Below are positions 25,385 through 36,790 of a DNA stretch of 64,000 nt, in pieces. Within the stretch, counting starts at the first letter, position 1, and each line of letters begins with the position of its first letter. Position numbers and translations under genes: made by a program. Source of the stretch: Aulostomus chinensis (Eukaryota > Chordata > Actinopteri > Syngnathiformes > Aulostomidae); contig JBBMOA010000007.1 of NCBI GenBank assembly GCA_037954235.1, positions 28,538,457 through 28,602,456 on the forward strand, given 5' to 3'. The notes beneath the pieces are model-generated. The model worked only from the letters and a program-made list of their open reading frames with translations. It was not told where the DNA came from and ran no database searches.

Positions 25385-26492
25385 ATGTTCAACATCTATA
25401 TGCTCCCACTGGCCCAGGTCAGTAGCACCAGAACATCTCCTACCACTCGTATGCTGATGACACACAACTTTATATTACAGTGTCGCCATGCGATCACAGT
25501 CCACTGCATCCCCTGAGTGACTGAATCCTACAGGTCAGTCAGTGGATGGGCCAGAATTTTCTCCAGCTCAATGCAGAAAAGACAGAAGTCATTGTGTTTG
25601 GTCCCAAAAACGCAAGGCTTGAGGTCAGGAGCCAACTCGACTCAATGACACTACAAACCACCGACCAAGCTAGAAACCTTGGTGTTGTTATGGACCAGAC
25701 CTGAATTTTAAGAGCCACATAAAAACGGTCACTAAATCAGCCTCTTATCATCTCAAAAACATTGCACGAATCAAAGGATTTCTCTCTCAACAAGACATGG
25801 AAAAACTCGTCCATGTATTTATTCTTAGTAGGCTAGATTATTGTAACGGTGTCTTCACAGGTCTCAGTAAAAATCAATCAAGCACCTGCAGCTCATCCAG
25901 ATGCTGCTGCCAGAGTCCTGACCAACAGTAAGAGAGTGGACCACATGACACCTGTCCTTAAACCACTGCACTGGCTCCCTGTGTGTCAAAGGATTGAGTT
26001 CAAAATCCTGTTCCTGGTCTATAAGTCACTGAATGGTCTTGGGCCTAAATACATGTCAGAGCTGCTGGCTGGGTAAGAAGCATCCAGACCCCTCAGGTCA
26101 TCAGGGACAGGTCTACTCAGCGTCCCCAGGGTCAGAACCAAGCAGGGTGAAGCTGCTTTCAGCTTCTGTGGTCCACACCTGTGGAACAACCTGAACCTCT
26201 GAGGGGGGCACAAACTGTCAGCTCATTGAAATCAGGGCTGAAAACACTGCTGTTTACTGCAGCCTTCTTCTGGTATTGATCTGGTGTTGATGGATTGATT
26301 TAATATTGATTTGTCTGCTGTCGAATTGATCTTAAACTGTTTTATTGATTTTAAATGATTTTTGAATGTTTTAATTCGCGTTTTCGATTTTTAACTGATT
26401 CTAACTTTCAATTCTCTCTTTACCTCTGTAAAGCACTATGAATTACCCTGCGGATGAATGGTGCTATACAGAGAAGTTTGCCTCGCCTCGCC
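25385..26492 (+). mobile_element. 5'-truncated LINE fragment, L2/CR1 group (Maui/Rex1-like)
   Basis: Translation in shifting frames gives the C-terminal part of a non-LTR reverse transcriptase: FNIYMLPLAQV, then YADDTQLY-like remains, LNAEKTEVIVFGPKN, LGVVMDQ, FLSQQDMEKLVHVFILSRL, DAAARVLTNSKR, LKPLHWLPVCQRIEFKILF, and VYKSLNGLGPKYMSELL. The 3' UTR ends with GTAAAGCACTATGAATTACC and a TGCTATAC box, then a CTCGCCTCGCC pentamer-type tail, typical of fish L2-like elements. Frameshifts and stops (for example after LLAG near 26075) show it is a dead copy. It lies inside the minisatellite. No clear target-site duplication was seen. Confidence 0.88.
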
Positions 26493-27286
26493 TTATGTGT
26501 ATATGTACACACTGATGTGTATTTATATACATTATGTATAGATGTGTATGTATATGTACACATTGATGTGTATTTATATACATTATGTATAGATGTGCAT
26601 GTATATGTACACGTTGATGGGTATTTATATACATTATGTATAGATGTGTATGTATATGTACACACTGATGTCTATTTATATACATTATGTATAGATGTGT
26701 ATGTATATGTACACACTGATGTGTATTTATATACATTATGTATAGATGTGTATGTATATGTACACATTGATGTGTATTTATATACATTATGTATAGATGT
26801 GTATGTATATGTACACATTGATGTGTATTTATATACATTATGTATAGATGTACATGTACACACTGATGTGTATTTATATACATTATGTATAGATGTGTAT
26901 TTATATACATTATGTATAGATGTGTATGTACGTGTACACACTGATGTGTATTTAGATACATTATGTATAGATGTGTATGTACATGTACACACTGATGTGT
27001 ATTTAGATACATTATGTATAGATGTGTATGTACATGTACACACTGATGTGTATTTATATACATTATGTATAGATGTGTATGTACATGTACACATTGATGT
27101 GTATTTATATACATTATGTATAGATGTGTATGTACATGTACACACTGATGTGTATTTAGATACATTATGTATAGATGTGTATGTACATGTACACACTGAT
27201 GTGTATTTATATACATGTATGTATAGATGTGTATGTACATGTACACACTGATGTGTATTTATATACATTATGTATAGATGTGTACT
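26493..27286. repeat. 51-bp minisatellite, about 15 units
   Basis: The unit starts GATGTGTATGTATATGTACA and ends TTTATATACATTATGTATA; most copies are exactly 51 bp. Unit starts are at 26541, 26592, 26643, 26694, 26745, 26796, 26847 (45 bp), 26892 (a 27-bp half unit), 26919, 26970, 27021, 27072, 27123, 27174 (52 bp) and 27226. Each unit is itself two related halves of 24 and 27 bp that both begin GATGTGTAT. The first six units carry GTATATGTACA and later ones GTACATGTACA, so two subtypes are arranged in blocks. Since 51 is a multiple of three and the unit lacks stops in several frames, long open frames appear on both strands. These are not taken as genes. Confidence 0.95.
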
Positions 27287-29049
27287 ACCCACCATGTGAT
27301 GTTGCCATGAATACAAAAACACACCCGTTCATCCTGAGTTCCTGAAATCTGAGCTGAGAACAAAGTGTTGAGGACTGAAGATTCTAACTTTCTGATGTTT
27401 AGAGGCTGCTGGCTTCGTTGCATTTCCTGCAGTACCTACATCTCACCAGAGGAGGCAACATAAAGTGATACATCGCCCATGAAGTCAGCTCGTACATTCA
27501 GTTCTACTAGTTTGTGTGAGCTGGTCAAGGTAACACCAAACCAGAGATGAAGCAGTGTTACTCTTTATTTTTACTTTGGTGGTTCAAGAAGAGGAACAAC
27601 TCAGAAACCAAGACAAGAGAGGGAAGTCACTTCAAAATAAAACATATAGAAAATAGGAATATCCAGACCTAAGATGATCACATGATGTTATGGTTTCAGA
27701 GTCCAGGGCAGTCAAGGCAGAGACGATCTCAGGTGCTCCAGCGCTCCCAAGTACCGAATATGGAAACATGGAAAATACTGAAGCTGCTCCCCTCAGATTC
27801 AAGCTGTGCAGAAATGTGATGGGCGACAAACCGCTGGGCCAAATCTCATCAGAGGACTCAGCAGAAAGCGATAAACGCCAGGCTTCGTGGAGCCACGTGC
27901 TCCTGCAGGTGTTTGAGCCTCGAGCAGCACGACCGCACGTTTGATGACTTGAGGAGTGTTTGACTCGCAGAAGCTTTCAATCATTCAGTCCTGACCTGCA
28001 TCCCATTGCCACGCTAACGAAGCAGCTCTCGCTGCTGTGAGCTCCTCCTCTGGGGTTTTTGGTTGTTTTGTATTTGCAGTAACACATCATGGCTGCTCTT
28101 GTCACATTCAGACGTGTTTCCAGTCGCTCTGCAGTCCAACACAGACATTATGGACTTGTTTGTGGTTTGACGTCCGATGAAACAAACCGAAGTCACACTG
28201 GCAAGACGTGAAAAGCAAATCGGTCGCGTTACTGCCACACTGGCGCAGCATTCGCCGCCATCTTGGGCTGAAGAACAAATACGCAGTAACTTGATGAGGC
28301 TGCTGTTGGTCGTCTTTTTCCGGATGTTAATCTGAACCGCTTCTACGTTCGGTCCAAAATGGAGGCGGTGCTGTTTTTAGGAAAAAGCACCAGATTATGT
28401 CATGTGTGGATGAGAAACAATATTTACCGTTGGCTCACCAGAGACCAGCATCGCCAAAGTCGAGACAAAAGCAAATACTTTTCTCCGCGACGGCCTTTCA
28501 GAGCCTCGGCGGCTCGGTCGGTCTGCCCGTGGCGGTGGGGAGTGAATCAGAGCAGCAATCAGGACGTGTGTTTTGGCAGATATCAGGTTAATTACACCAC
28601 ACAGATGTGTGTTATGCAAAGTGTTTCTGCTAATGAGTTTAATTGTTTGCTGAGTAGTAAAGGCAGGAGAGGAAACGCTTTCCGTGATTATGATGTAATT
28701 CTCCGCGTGTGTCAAGACTGAGAGGATGTTAATTCACTGGTTACTGACATCATTTAATCTCCTCTACAGCAGAGGAGTCAATGATGGCCGAAACACCAAA
28801 CAGTTGTCGACAGGTCGGAGGTCATTTTGTGACGGCCCCTGCTGTCATAGTAATCGTTTCTCTTTCCTGAAGAGGAAGTGATGATGTCGGTTGGCCAGAA
28901 TTTCCTGCCTGGTCTGGAGTGCCTTGGTCCAGCGCTCCTCAAGAGAGATGAACGCCGCGAATGGCAGGGCTCTCTCGCCCCCCTCCTCCTCCTCTGTGGC
29001 AACTCGTAACGTACTTAAAAAGCCCTTTCATCCCAAGAGCCGCGCAGGG

Positions 29050-29125
29050 GCTGACGCCACAGACGCGGGCTGACGCCACAGACGCGGGCTGACGCCACAG
29101 ACGCGGGCTGACGCCACAGATGCGG
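29050..29125. repeat. 19-bp GC-rich minisatellite, four copies
   Basis: GCTGACGCCACAGACGCGG is repeated four times in tandem; the last copy has one C-to-T change. Each unit carries three CpG dinucleotides. Confidence 0.9.
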
Positions 29126-30916
29126 GCTGCTCCTGATGTCTGCTGCAACCACGGCGTCGTGTTGGCTGTTTTTCACCTGCTGCTCATCTGCTTCCGTGCT
29201 GGTATTCGCTGAAGTGGGAGACAGATTTGTTCCTCTCTGCGCCAGAGAGATGTTCGTGTCAGTGGTGCCACTGCTGGTTTTACCTCACGCTGCCCAAGTT
29301 CTCACGTGATCTTGTAATTATCGCGTGAACTTTTGGTTTCACGGATACAGCTGCTCATGGCGCTGCGCTTTTGTAACACTCCTGGTGAAAGAGAAACACT
29401 CACTCATCCCAGTCTCACTCAGATAACTTTCTATGTGCTCAGGCTGCATCAGGTGACTGAGCGTGTCATCAGAACGCGTTTTTGAAGTAATTCTGAATGT
29501 ACAGGTTGTTTTCTATGTAGTTAAATCTCATTCTTTACAACAGTGTTATGGACTGTACTCGTTTACGCGATGGTCCCGTCAGTTTTACAGCCTCCCTGAA
29601 ACTCCTCAGGGTTTGGTTTACCCGTCGGGCTCCGAACGCCGTCTCTCAGGTGCAGCGGCGATGATGTGAGAACAAAAATCAGTCCAGCAGGATCCTGAGA
29701 CGCCATGGCTGGAAACCACTTTACTGCTCTTCCCGTGGCTCCTCGTCTGTCTCTCGCTGCCGAGTTCGGACAGCCGAGTGATTTCCAGGCGCTTTACAAA
29801 GCAGGCCTATGGGTCCATCAGAGTGGCAGCCATGGCGACCACATGTTTGTACTTATATCTCTACATAAATGGCAGGAGGTGCTCGCCTCAAGCTGCACAG
29901 CAGATCTGGGACGGGCCGAGCAGTTCCAAAGAAATTAAGACAAATATTGAACTGACTGAAGTGAGTCACTGAGCTCCTGAGACAGCAGCCTGTTTTAGCA
30001 CCTCAAACCTGCAACGTTACAACGAGTCCTGTTTTAAAAGGTCTTGCTCAATCATTCAATCAGCCGGGGACTATTTTTGTCCTCCTGTAACTCCAGTCGG
30101 AGTGCTACGACTTGGGTTTAGATCCTGAAACTGTACTTGTTCGGCTTTTTTGCGGCAGTTATTCTGTGAAAACGTTCCCGTCAACATCTCTTCAGTGAAT
30201 TCTTACCACTTCAAGAGGCTGACTGACTTTCTGCCATAGGAAATCCGGTGTTTTAGCCCGAAACATATTCAGATATTCATCCTCGTTCTGCCACCATCAC
30301 CCTCTCACGGCTCAAGTCTTTGTTGATGAGGAGATAAGAAATATGTTTGAAATACACTGTTGGTATTTATCATATCTCGCTTCCGTCCGTCTCGTCAGTA
30401 ATCATGAAATCTTTGATTTCTATCAGAAATAAGAGCGGCTCTCAGTCAGACAGATCTCCTGCAGCTGTCATCAAGAGCCCCCGATGAGACCAGCACCGAC
30501 CAGAAATAGATAATTGCCTTGTTTGAAAGAAAAAAAATAGAACGGATCATCTTATCATCAATAGAAATGCAAATCTTTACAGGCAGAGTGGCACAGATGG
30601 ACAAGGTCGAATACAAACCGCTTTTTTTTCCCATGGTTGTCAGAGCTCATGCAGCGCAAATGGTTTCCTGCTGAAAGTCCATTAAAAACATTAAAATATT
30701 CATTCCATTAAAAACACACGCTTACGTATTTAAAGTTTTGATTTGTAAAGAAAATGAATCAAGCGTAATTCTCTTTTTTTTGTTTCCCTGCGTTTTATTT
30801 GTGGACATTCTCTTGTACTTTTATGGTGATTTTTTTTTTCATTATTTCCTTTTGTTGCTTGTTTCCTCACGTGTCAGTCACTTCCTGTTTTATTCTGAAA
30901 TAACATCGCACACATG

Positions 30917-30944
30917 CACACACACACACACACACACACACACA
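30917..30944. repeat. (CA)14 microsatellite
   Basis: Uninterrupted CA tract, with a few more CA units just upstream. Confidence 0.9.
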
Positions 30945-31171
30945 GCAAACTCAACTTCAACTTCGTAAATCAGAGGTTCGAGCCGGGAGAGCCGTAACAC
31001 CCAGCTGACCGCTTTCCTGTGGGAACAGAGGGGAAAAAAGGTCATGCTAGCTTGTTGATCACCTCTGAGTAGGACGTCCGACCTCCGGGTGGCTCCAGCT
31101 GAAATTTCCAACTTGGAACTTAGAAATTCCGACATCTGAGTTGAGCTGGGTTGCGTTTCCTGAGACAGAGG

Positions 31172-31381
31172 AGAGTCGAGTCAATTTTATTTGTTTGGCG
31201 CCAAATCCCAACCAAAGTTCCCTCCAAGTAGAGCAGGTCCAGCACCTCCCTCCTTCAATGAACCCCCACCCAACAATCCTCCATCAGCAAGCACATCCTG
31301 CAACAGCAGCCACCAGAACCTTCCTTTACCAGGCAGGAAGGTGGAGCAGATCCAGGATCAGTGGGGACGGAGGGAGAGCAG
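31172..31381 (-). mobile_element. 3' tail fragment of a LINE-like repeat (minus strand)
   Basis: On the minus strand this reads GATCCTGGATCTGCTCC, CTGCCTGGTAAAGGAAGG, TGGTGGCTGCTG, then ATTTGGCGCCAAACAAATAA followed by a GACTCGACTC tail. The same order occurs on the plus strand at about 40797-40985, so both are copies of one family. Such tails with pentamer-type repeats are typical of fish non-LTR elements. The adjoining 65/93-bp array continues the element. Confidence 0.75.
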
Positions 31382-31738
31382 GACAGAGACAAAGACAGAG
31401 AATGGAGGAAGACAGAGAGACAGAAGGAAAGAGAGAGAGACTGATGGACAGAGACAAAGACAGAGAATGGAGGAAGACAGAGACACAGAAGGAAAGAGAG
31501 GGACAGAGATAAAGAGAGAGAAAGGAGGAGAGACTGATGGACAGAGACAAAGACAGAGAATGGAGGGAGACAGAGAGACCGAAGGAAAGAGAGAGAGACT
31601 GATGGACAGAGACAAAGACAGAGAATGGAGGAAGACAGAGACACAGAAGGAAAGAGAGGGACAGAGATAAAGAGAGAGAAAGGAGGAGAGACTGATGGAC
31701 AGAGACAAAGACAGAGAATGGAGGAGGACAGAGAGACA
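31382..31738. repeat. Higher-order 65/93-bp minisatellite (A-B-A-B)
   Basis: Each unit starts GACAGAGACAAAGACAGAGA followed by ATGG, at 31382, 31447, 31540, 31605 and 31698. Spacings are exactly 65, 93, 65 and 93 bp, giving a 158-bp higher-order period; the fifth unit is cut short. The 93-bp form carries a 28-bp insertion rich in GAGAGAAAGGAGGAG. The purine-rich strand gives long low-complexity open frames on both strands, which are not genes. Confidence 0.95.
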
Positions 31739-31740
31739 AG

Positions 31741-31832
31741 GCAGCCCGGTGGAGCAGTGGTCCTCACTGTGGCCCCCCAGCAAGAACGTTCGGGGTTTGA
31801 GCCCTGGCTGGAGCACGGGGTCTTTCATTAAC
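31741..31832 (+). mobile_element. Degenerate tRNA-like SINE head
   Basis: GGCAGCCCGGTGGAGCAGTG, then CAGCAAGAACGTT and GGGGTTTGAGCCC, follow the order of a repeat common in fish whose usual form reads GGTGGCGCAGTGG ... GGTTCGAACCC. The two boxes resemble polymerase III A and B boxes but carry substitutions. Only about 90 bases are recognisable. Confidence 0.5.
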
Positions 31833-32493
31833 AGGCCCTAAGCCCCGTTTACAGAGACCCAGGAAATGAGCCCCCAGTGACAGAAGCAGCTACCGATCAC
31901 AATCCAGCAGCACACGGAACGTAGACCATGAGAACCTGGAGCGGGAGGACGAGAGGCGAGCCGCTACAGGGAGCGATCGCACCTTTGTGACTCTCTGCTT
32001 CATGCTCTGGTCTTATTGTGTGAACGAGTCGTTTTACTCAGAGAAGGTGAACACACGAGGCTGCAGAATGAGACTTTTAGGTTTTTTGTTTTTGTGAGAA
32101 CAGGAAAGGAAAACTAGGACTCTGTCAGAACCTGGAGCAGCAGCTCGTTACCTGAGCTTTTCAAGGATCAATGAAAAAGCCACTCAGACGGAGGAAGACA
32201 ACACGGTCCTGGTAATTGTTGGACGCATCCAACAGGTTCTCCCTTAAGCAGCCTAAGAGCTTTCTTTTAATGGGCTTTTGGAGTCCTGAACCCGTGACCC
32301 GTGGCGTGATGGGGTGAACTGTGGAGGTGGACTTAAACGTTCTGTTGAAAAGCAGACCAGGTTGAGCTGACGACCCCCGGGTTGTCTTTGCATTCAGAAA
32401 CAGATTCATTAAGGTTTTACAAAAGCTCTTTACCTTTGTTTTCCTAGTTATCTGCAACACCTCCAGCTGCCACTATTAGCTCCACCTTCAATA

Positions 32494-32512
32494 CCCCCCC
32501 CCCCCCCCCCCC
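32494..32512. repeat. Poly-C run of 19
   Basis: Uninterrupted C homopolymer. Confidence 0.9.
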
Positions 32513-35500
32513 GCAGGGATTCAAACTGATGTTCTCTCACGACTTCCCCCTCTCGATCTTGATTTGAGTGCTGTTTATTTTGTGTGTGCCAGTTTCCTGC
32601 ATTTGACTTTGGTGTAAATGCTATCACAGCCTTGAAGCGGTCAACACAATCACGCCTCAGTGTGCAACTCACAATTGCACTGTTTGAGCAACGCATTCTG
32701 CACATGCCGTTCAAATGTCAGTCACTGTTCCGTCCCCTGTTGACGAACAGCAGCCATGAACTCACCACAAGGACATCTAATCTCTCCCTCCACACTTTCG
32801 GCTCACGCATTCCGCAGATTCCTCCAACCTTAAAAGCCTCGGAATGATTCAACTCTGACCGTCTTCTCGGCTAAATATTACCTCGTCTGGTTACTGTATC
32901 GTCATCTGCTGCTGCCGCCGGCATTCCCAGGTTCATGGAGAGTGTTGTCGTTCTGGTGCGGCGTGGATTTCTACTGTGTGTTCTGATCGCAGGAATTCGC
33001 CACAGAACAACTTCCACCCTCATCCGTCCGTCAGTCTGTCTCAAAATCTTGCAGAGACATAAGAGCCCAGCCTTGTGACACTTCAGGGACTTTAGCTGGA
33101 ACTGTTAGAGACGGCGTCACCGTCAACACTGACTTTAATAATGTGATATAATCATGTGAGGCAATATGAAATAATGTGAAGTCATCAGATTCATTTCAAA
33201 GTCTAGCAACAGAAAAACTGTCCCAAAGCGTCTCACGCGGGGCAGAGAAGACATGGATGCTTCTGTTTGGAGAGTTTTCCTGTATTTGAAAGACCAAATA
33301 CTCCTTTTTTCGGGTGAAGTATTGCTTCCATTGAGAGGCCGTTCCTGTAAATGTCCACACCGGCTCATGACCGCTCCAGACCCTGCGGAGGACAGCCACC
33401 TCCTGTGGTCCTCCTCAGCGTCAGAGCGTTTATGGCTCTTTGAGGAGCTCATTCCTTCCTTCCTGGGGCGACTCGGCTCATCCCTTACAAACGGAGAAGA
33501 ATCCCTGAATGAGCTGTGAGTGTTTTCAAGTGTTTACACACACACACACACACACCCCCTGGGCCACCTTACACTTGTGACTGATAAATCGATTTTCAGA
33601 AGCTTACGTAAGCCGAGCCTTCGCTACAACGCCAATACCCATAAAAAACCGCAGGGGTGCCCGCCATTTAAATAAAATTTCTGAGGAGGCAATGAATATG
33701 TTTGACCTTTTGCGAGGCGAGGAGTTAAGGCCTGCTTTCTGTGCTCTCCAGGGCATTCATCTTATCTCAGAGTCACATAATGGCCTATTGACCGCAGCAC
33801 ATCTCTGTCCTGTGGCTGCGACTGCTGATGTGTCTCTCTGAGCGGATGCTTTGCTGGAGCTCCACACCAAACTCCTGGGGTGAGAGAGTTTATCTCCAGC
33901 ACCTGTGCTAAAAACACATATTCATGACGGAGGAGGATGAAGCAGTTTAGCATTCTGTGCTACCGTCACTGGATTTTATGGTGGGGCACAGCTTACTTAG
34001 TGTCACTTAACATTTGGAAAATGAAATAACAGTTAGCCGAACCCAAAACCTAAAATGGCTGTAACCTCAGAGTTCCTACAGCATGGAGCTGGATACAAAG
34101 CTAACACCGCTACAGAGCTACCACCGCTCGCTAACCCAGCAGCGCTAACGTCCAGGCTAGCTCCATCGGCTCTGCTCAGGAAGCTCCACTGACAGTTTCT
34201 GCTGCTCCCTCGGGTGTCGGACGAGGTTGTTTCAATGGAAACTGGGGATATTGATGAAAATTTCTCTCCAAGTACACAGGAACTTTGGTCTGTCCTGTTT
34301 TTCTTTTTGCTGATTGTCTGCCAGCAGGTTGATGCAAACTGGTTGATAGCACTGAGCGTTGGCTGAAAACATCGATATTTCTGATGGTGAACTTAATTCT
34401 CCCCGTGTTAATGGATGAATCCCTGACAACCCCGAGCCATTGTGGCTTGCTGACATAAACATGATGGATGAATCCGGTCCGTCCACGTGATTGTTTTACC
34501 ACAGCGTCACTGATGAATAATGATTCATCGCTGCCGTTGGAGGATCTGGCCGGTCGTTTGTGGATCTCATGTTGAATCTTAATGGGCTACTTTCTGCTGT
34601 CCTGCGTCCGTGCAGAGGAGACCCCTCTGGAGACCGGCACCGCAGCTGAGGCCCGGCGGCCTGGCACGGATCTGTGCATGTGAATAGAGATGAGCCGTGG
34701 ATATTCTTCCCTTTATGAAACACCGGTGTTAAAGGAGAACCCGTAGCCACACTATCACACCCGATCTGGTGAAAAACACCTCAGCTATCGTCTGAGAGCG
34801 GCCAACTTCCCTGATATGATCTCTCTCTAATAATCTCTGGCCCGGTTCTTCATGTTACTGCTCCTAATCTCCTCTGTCGAAGCTCCCTTGAAACAAAGTG
34901 CAAACATTTATGAGTTTACCTTTGAGAGGTAGTGATAAGCCGGGCTGGAGGTCTGTCCTGGGACCAGGGACCAGGAACCAGGGACACCCTGAATTCCTCC
35001 AGCCAGTAACAAGCTGGACGCTGCACGTGCTCAGTCTGCTCCTCCTCATGCTGGCAACAACCAGTAAATCTCAGAGACGTTTACCATCAGAGTTGTTGTT
35101 CTGAATTTACATAAACTAACTCGTCTATCAGATGTACTTTTGGAGCTGATGGGAGTGTCTTTTGGAATCTCTTTGACGACGACGATGGGGCGACTCCAGG
35201 TTGCATTCAGGGTCACCTGCTGGCTGCGTGTGCCGTTCAGACTTGGCCGCTGTATGAGTCTGAGTTAAGTTTTGAAGTGCAGGGGTTAAAAAATGTCCTT
35301 AATTCCACAATAATCCATATGTGCATGGTGGCGTGACTCATCCAATCAATTTATTGGGATATTTTTATTAAAATGACTTTTTTTCTGTTTCACGTAGTTT
35401 GAAAGAGCATTTTCATAACTTTGATAAAATAGTTGCTGGGACAAACTGGGGGAAGTGATTGAAGTGTCCCGGTCTCCCCGACAGAGGCAGCTGAGGTCTG

Positions 35501-36239
35501 TAAAATGAACTTCCTGTGTCGTTCTTTTACTGTGTGGCAGTCAGCAATGAACTGAACCTCCTCAAAAAGATTTCCTCTCAAACAACAACTGATGTTATGG
35601 CTGCGAGGCTCAGCTCCAACTGCTGGGACAAATCAAATCTCGCGATTCCACGGAAACTTTCCTCTCACTGGACGCCTTGAAGCCATTATTAGTTGTAAGA
35701 AAAACGACACCCGGCTGGTCATAATTGTCATGTTGCAGCTTTAAAATGGAATTTGTGTACATCAGTTCTCAAACTTGTAGACTAGAGGTGTAGAACCCCA
35801 TCTGCTCTCATCCCACCAGATTAATCCCTAACTGAGCCGCTCCCTTCACTCCAGGAACATTCTCTAGCTTGCGCAACTCTTTTGTGCGCCGCTTCATGAA
35901 AATGCCCGTAAGCGCCCAACTGAACCTGATCCTTGAGAGGCATCGTGTTCTGCAACCCGAGAGGCAGCGGATGTGAGCTAAAAGTTGCAAAACTCCATCT
36001 TTGCTCAACGAAATATGAATCGTAGACAAAAGACGGTGAGGAGAAATCCTTCACTTCCTGCGGCGGCCTGTTAGCATCCGTACAGGACTGTGAGGCGATA
36101 CTCTGACACGACCACAACACATGCAGGGAGTGTCTCAGCGATAAAAGCAGTGATAGACAAAAATAGATGTTCTCAAAGGAACAACAAGTCCTCTTACCTG
36201 ATGACGAGACGGATCATTTGTCACGGCAGGTTTTGTGCC

Positions 36240-36790
36240 TTGAAGCTGTACTTCACCCAAAAAGGCTGTATTTTCCCTGCCCAATACACATAAATAGATG
36301 CCTTGAGCTCACGAAAATGTTGATTTTTTCACTCCTGCGTCACTTTTCTGTGACTCCAGGATGCCATGTTTATTTAGCTGGAGGCTAATGGAGACCGACG
36401 GCTAACAATCACAACAGAACAACTGAAAATCTGTCCTAAAATGACCATTTGCAAACTCGTCCAGAATGATTTCTCCAGCCACGTACACTCAGCTTGAAGC
36501 TGATGTTGACGCACAGCTAACAGAAGCTTCCTGAACGAAAACCAAACTGCAACAGTTCCAGTTCAACGCCGACGAGCGCGACAGGTTTGTGTCAACTTCA
36601 TGTACCAGTTGAAGCGTTATAGTTTGTTTTTAGCTGAAGTTGCTATTGTTAGCTGTGAGCCACCATTAGCTTCAAGCTAAAATATACATCGCTGGCTCCC
36701 TCGGCACTTTGGACTCAAAAGAAGTCACGCAGGACGGAAAACATGTTTTCGTGAGCTCAAGACACCTGGAATACTTGGAACGTTCTGGGT
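36240..36790 (+). repeat. Dispersed repeat of unknown family, copy 1
   Basis: This stretch shares an ordered series of short blocks with 48990-49440: ACTTCACCCA, a CTTGAGC box, a CTCCTGC...TCACTT...TGTGACTC box, TTAGC...CAAGCTAAA(T)ATACAT, GGCTGGCTC, and ATGAGCTCAAGACAC (GTGAGCTCAAGACAC here). The copies are diverged and the ends uncertain. Confidence 0.5.

Larger units (their letters stand above)
27287..31171. other. Intergenic sequence, no gene seen
   Basis: No supported coding sequence on either strand. It contains a 19-bp minisatellite (29050-29125) and a CA microsatellite (30917-30944). The rest is unique-looking. Confidence 0.45.

Noticed and set aside
26454..27251. 265-codon and 260-codon open frames on opposite strands
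   Set aside because: Both arise from the 51-bp minisatellite, whose unit is a multiple of three and has no stop codon. No independent coding evidence.
29050..29125. CRISPR-like regular repeats
   Set aside because: Units are directly adjacent with no spacers, and the genome is a vertebrate.
31191..31767. Long Glu/Arg-rich and Ser/Leu-rich open frames
   Set aside because: Low-complexity translation of the purine-rich 65/93-bp array and adjoining LINE tail.
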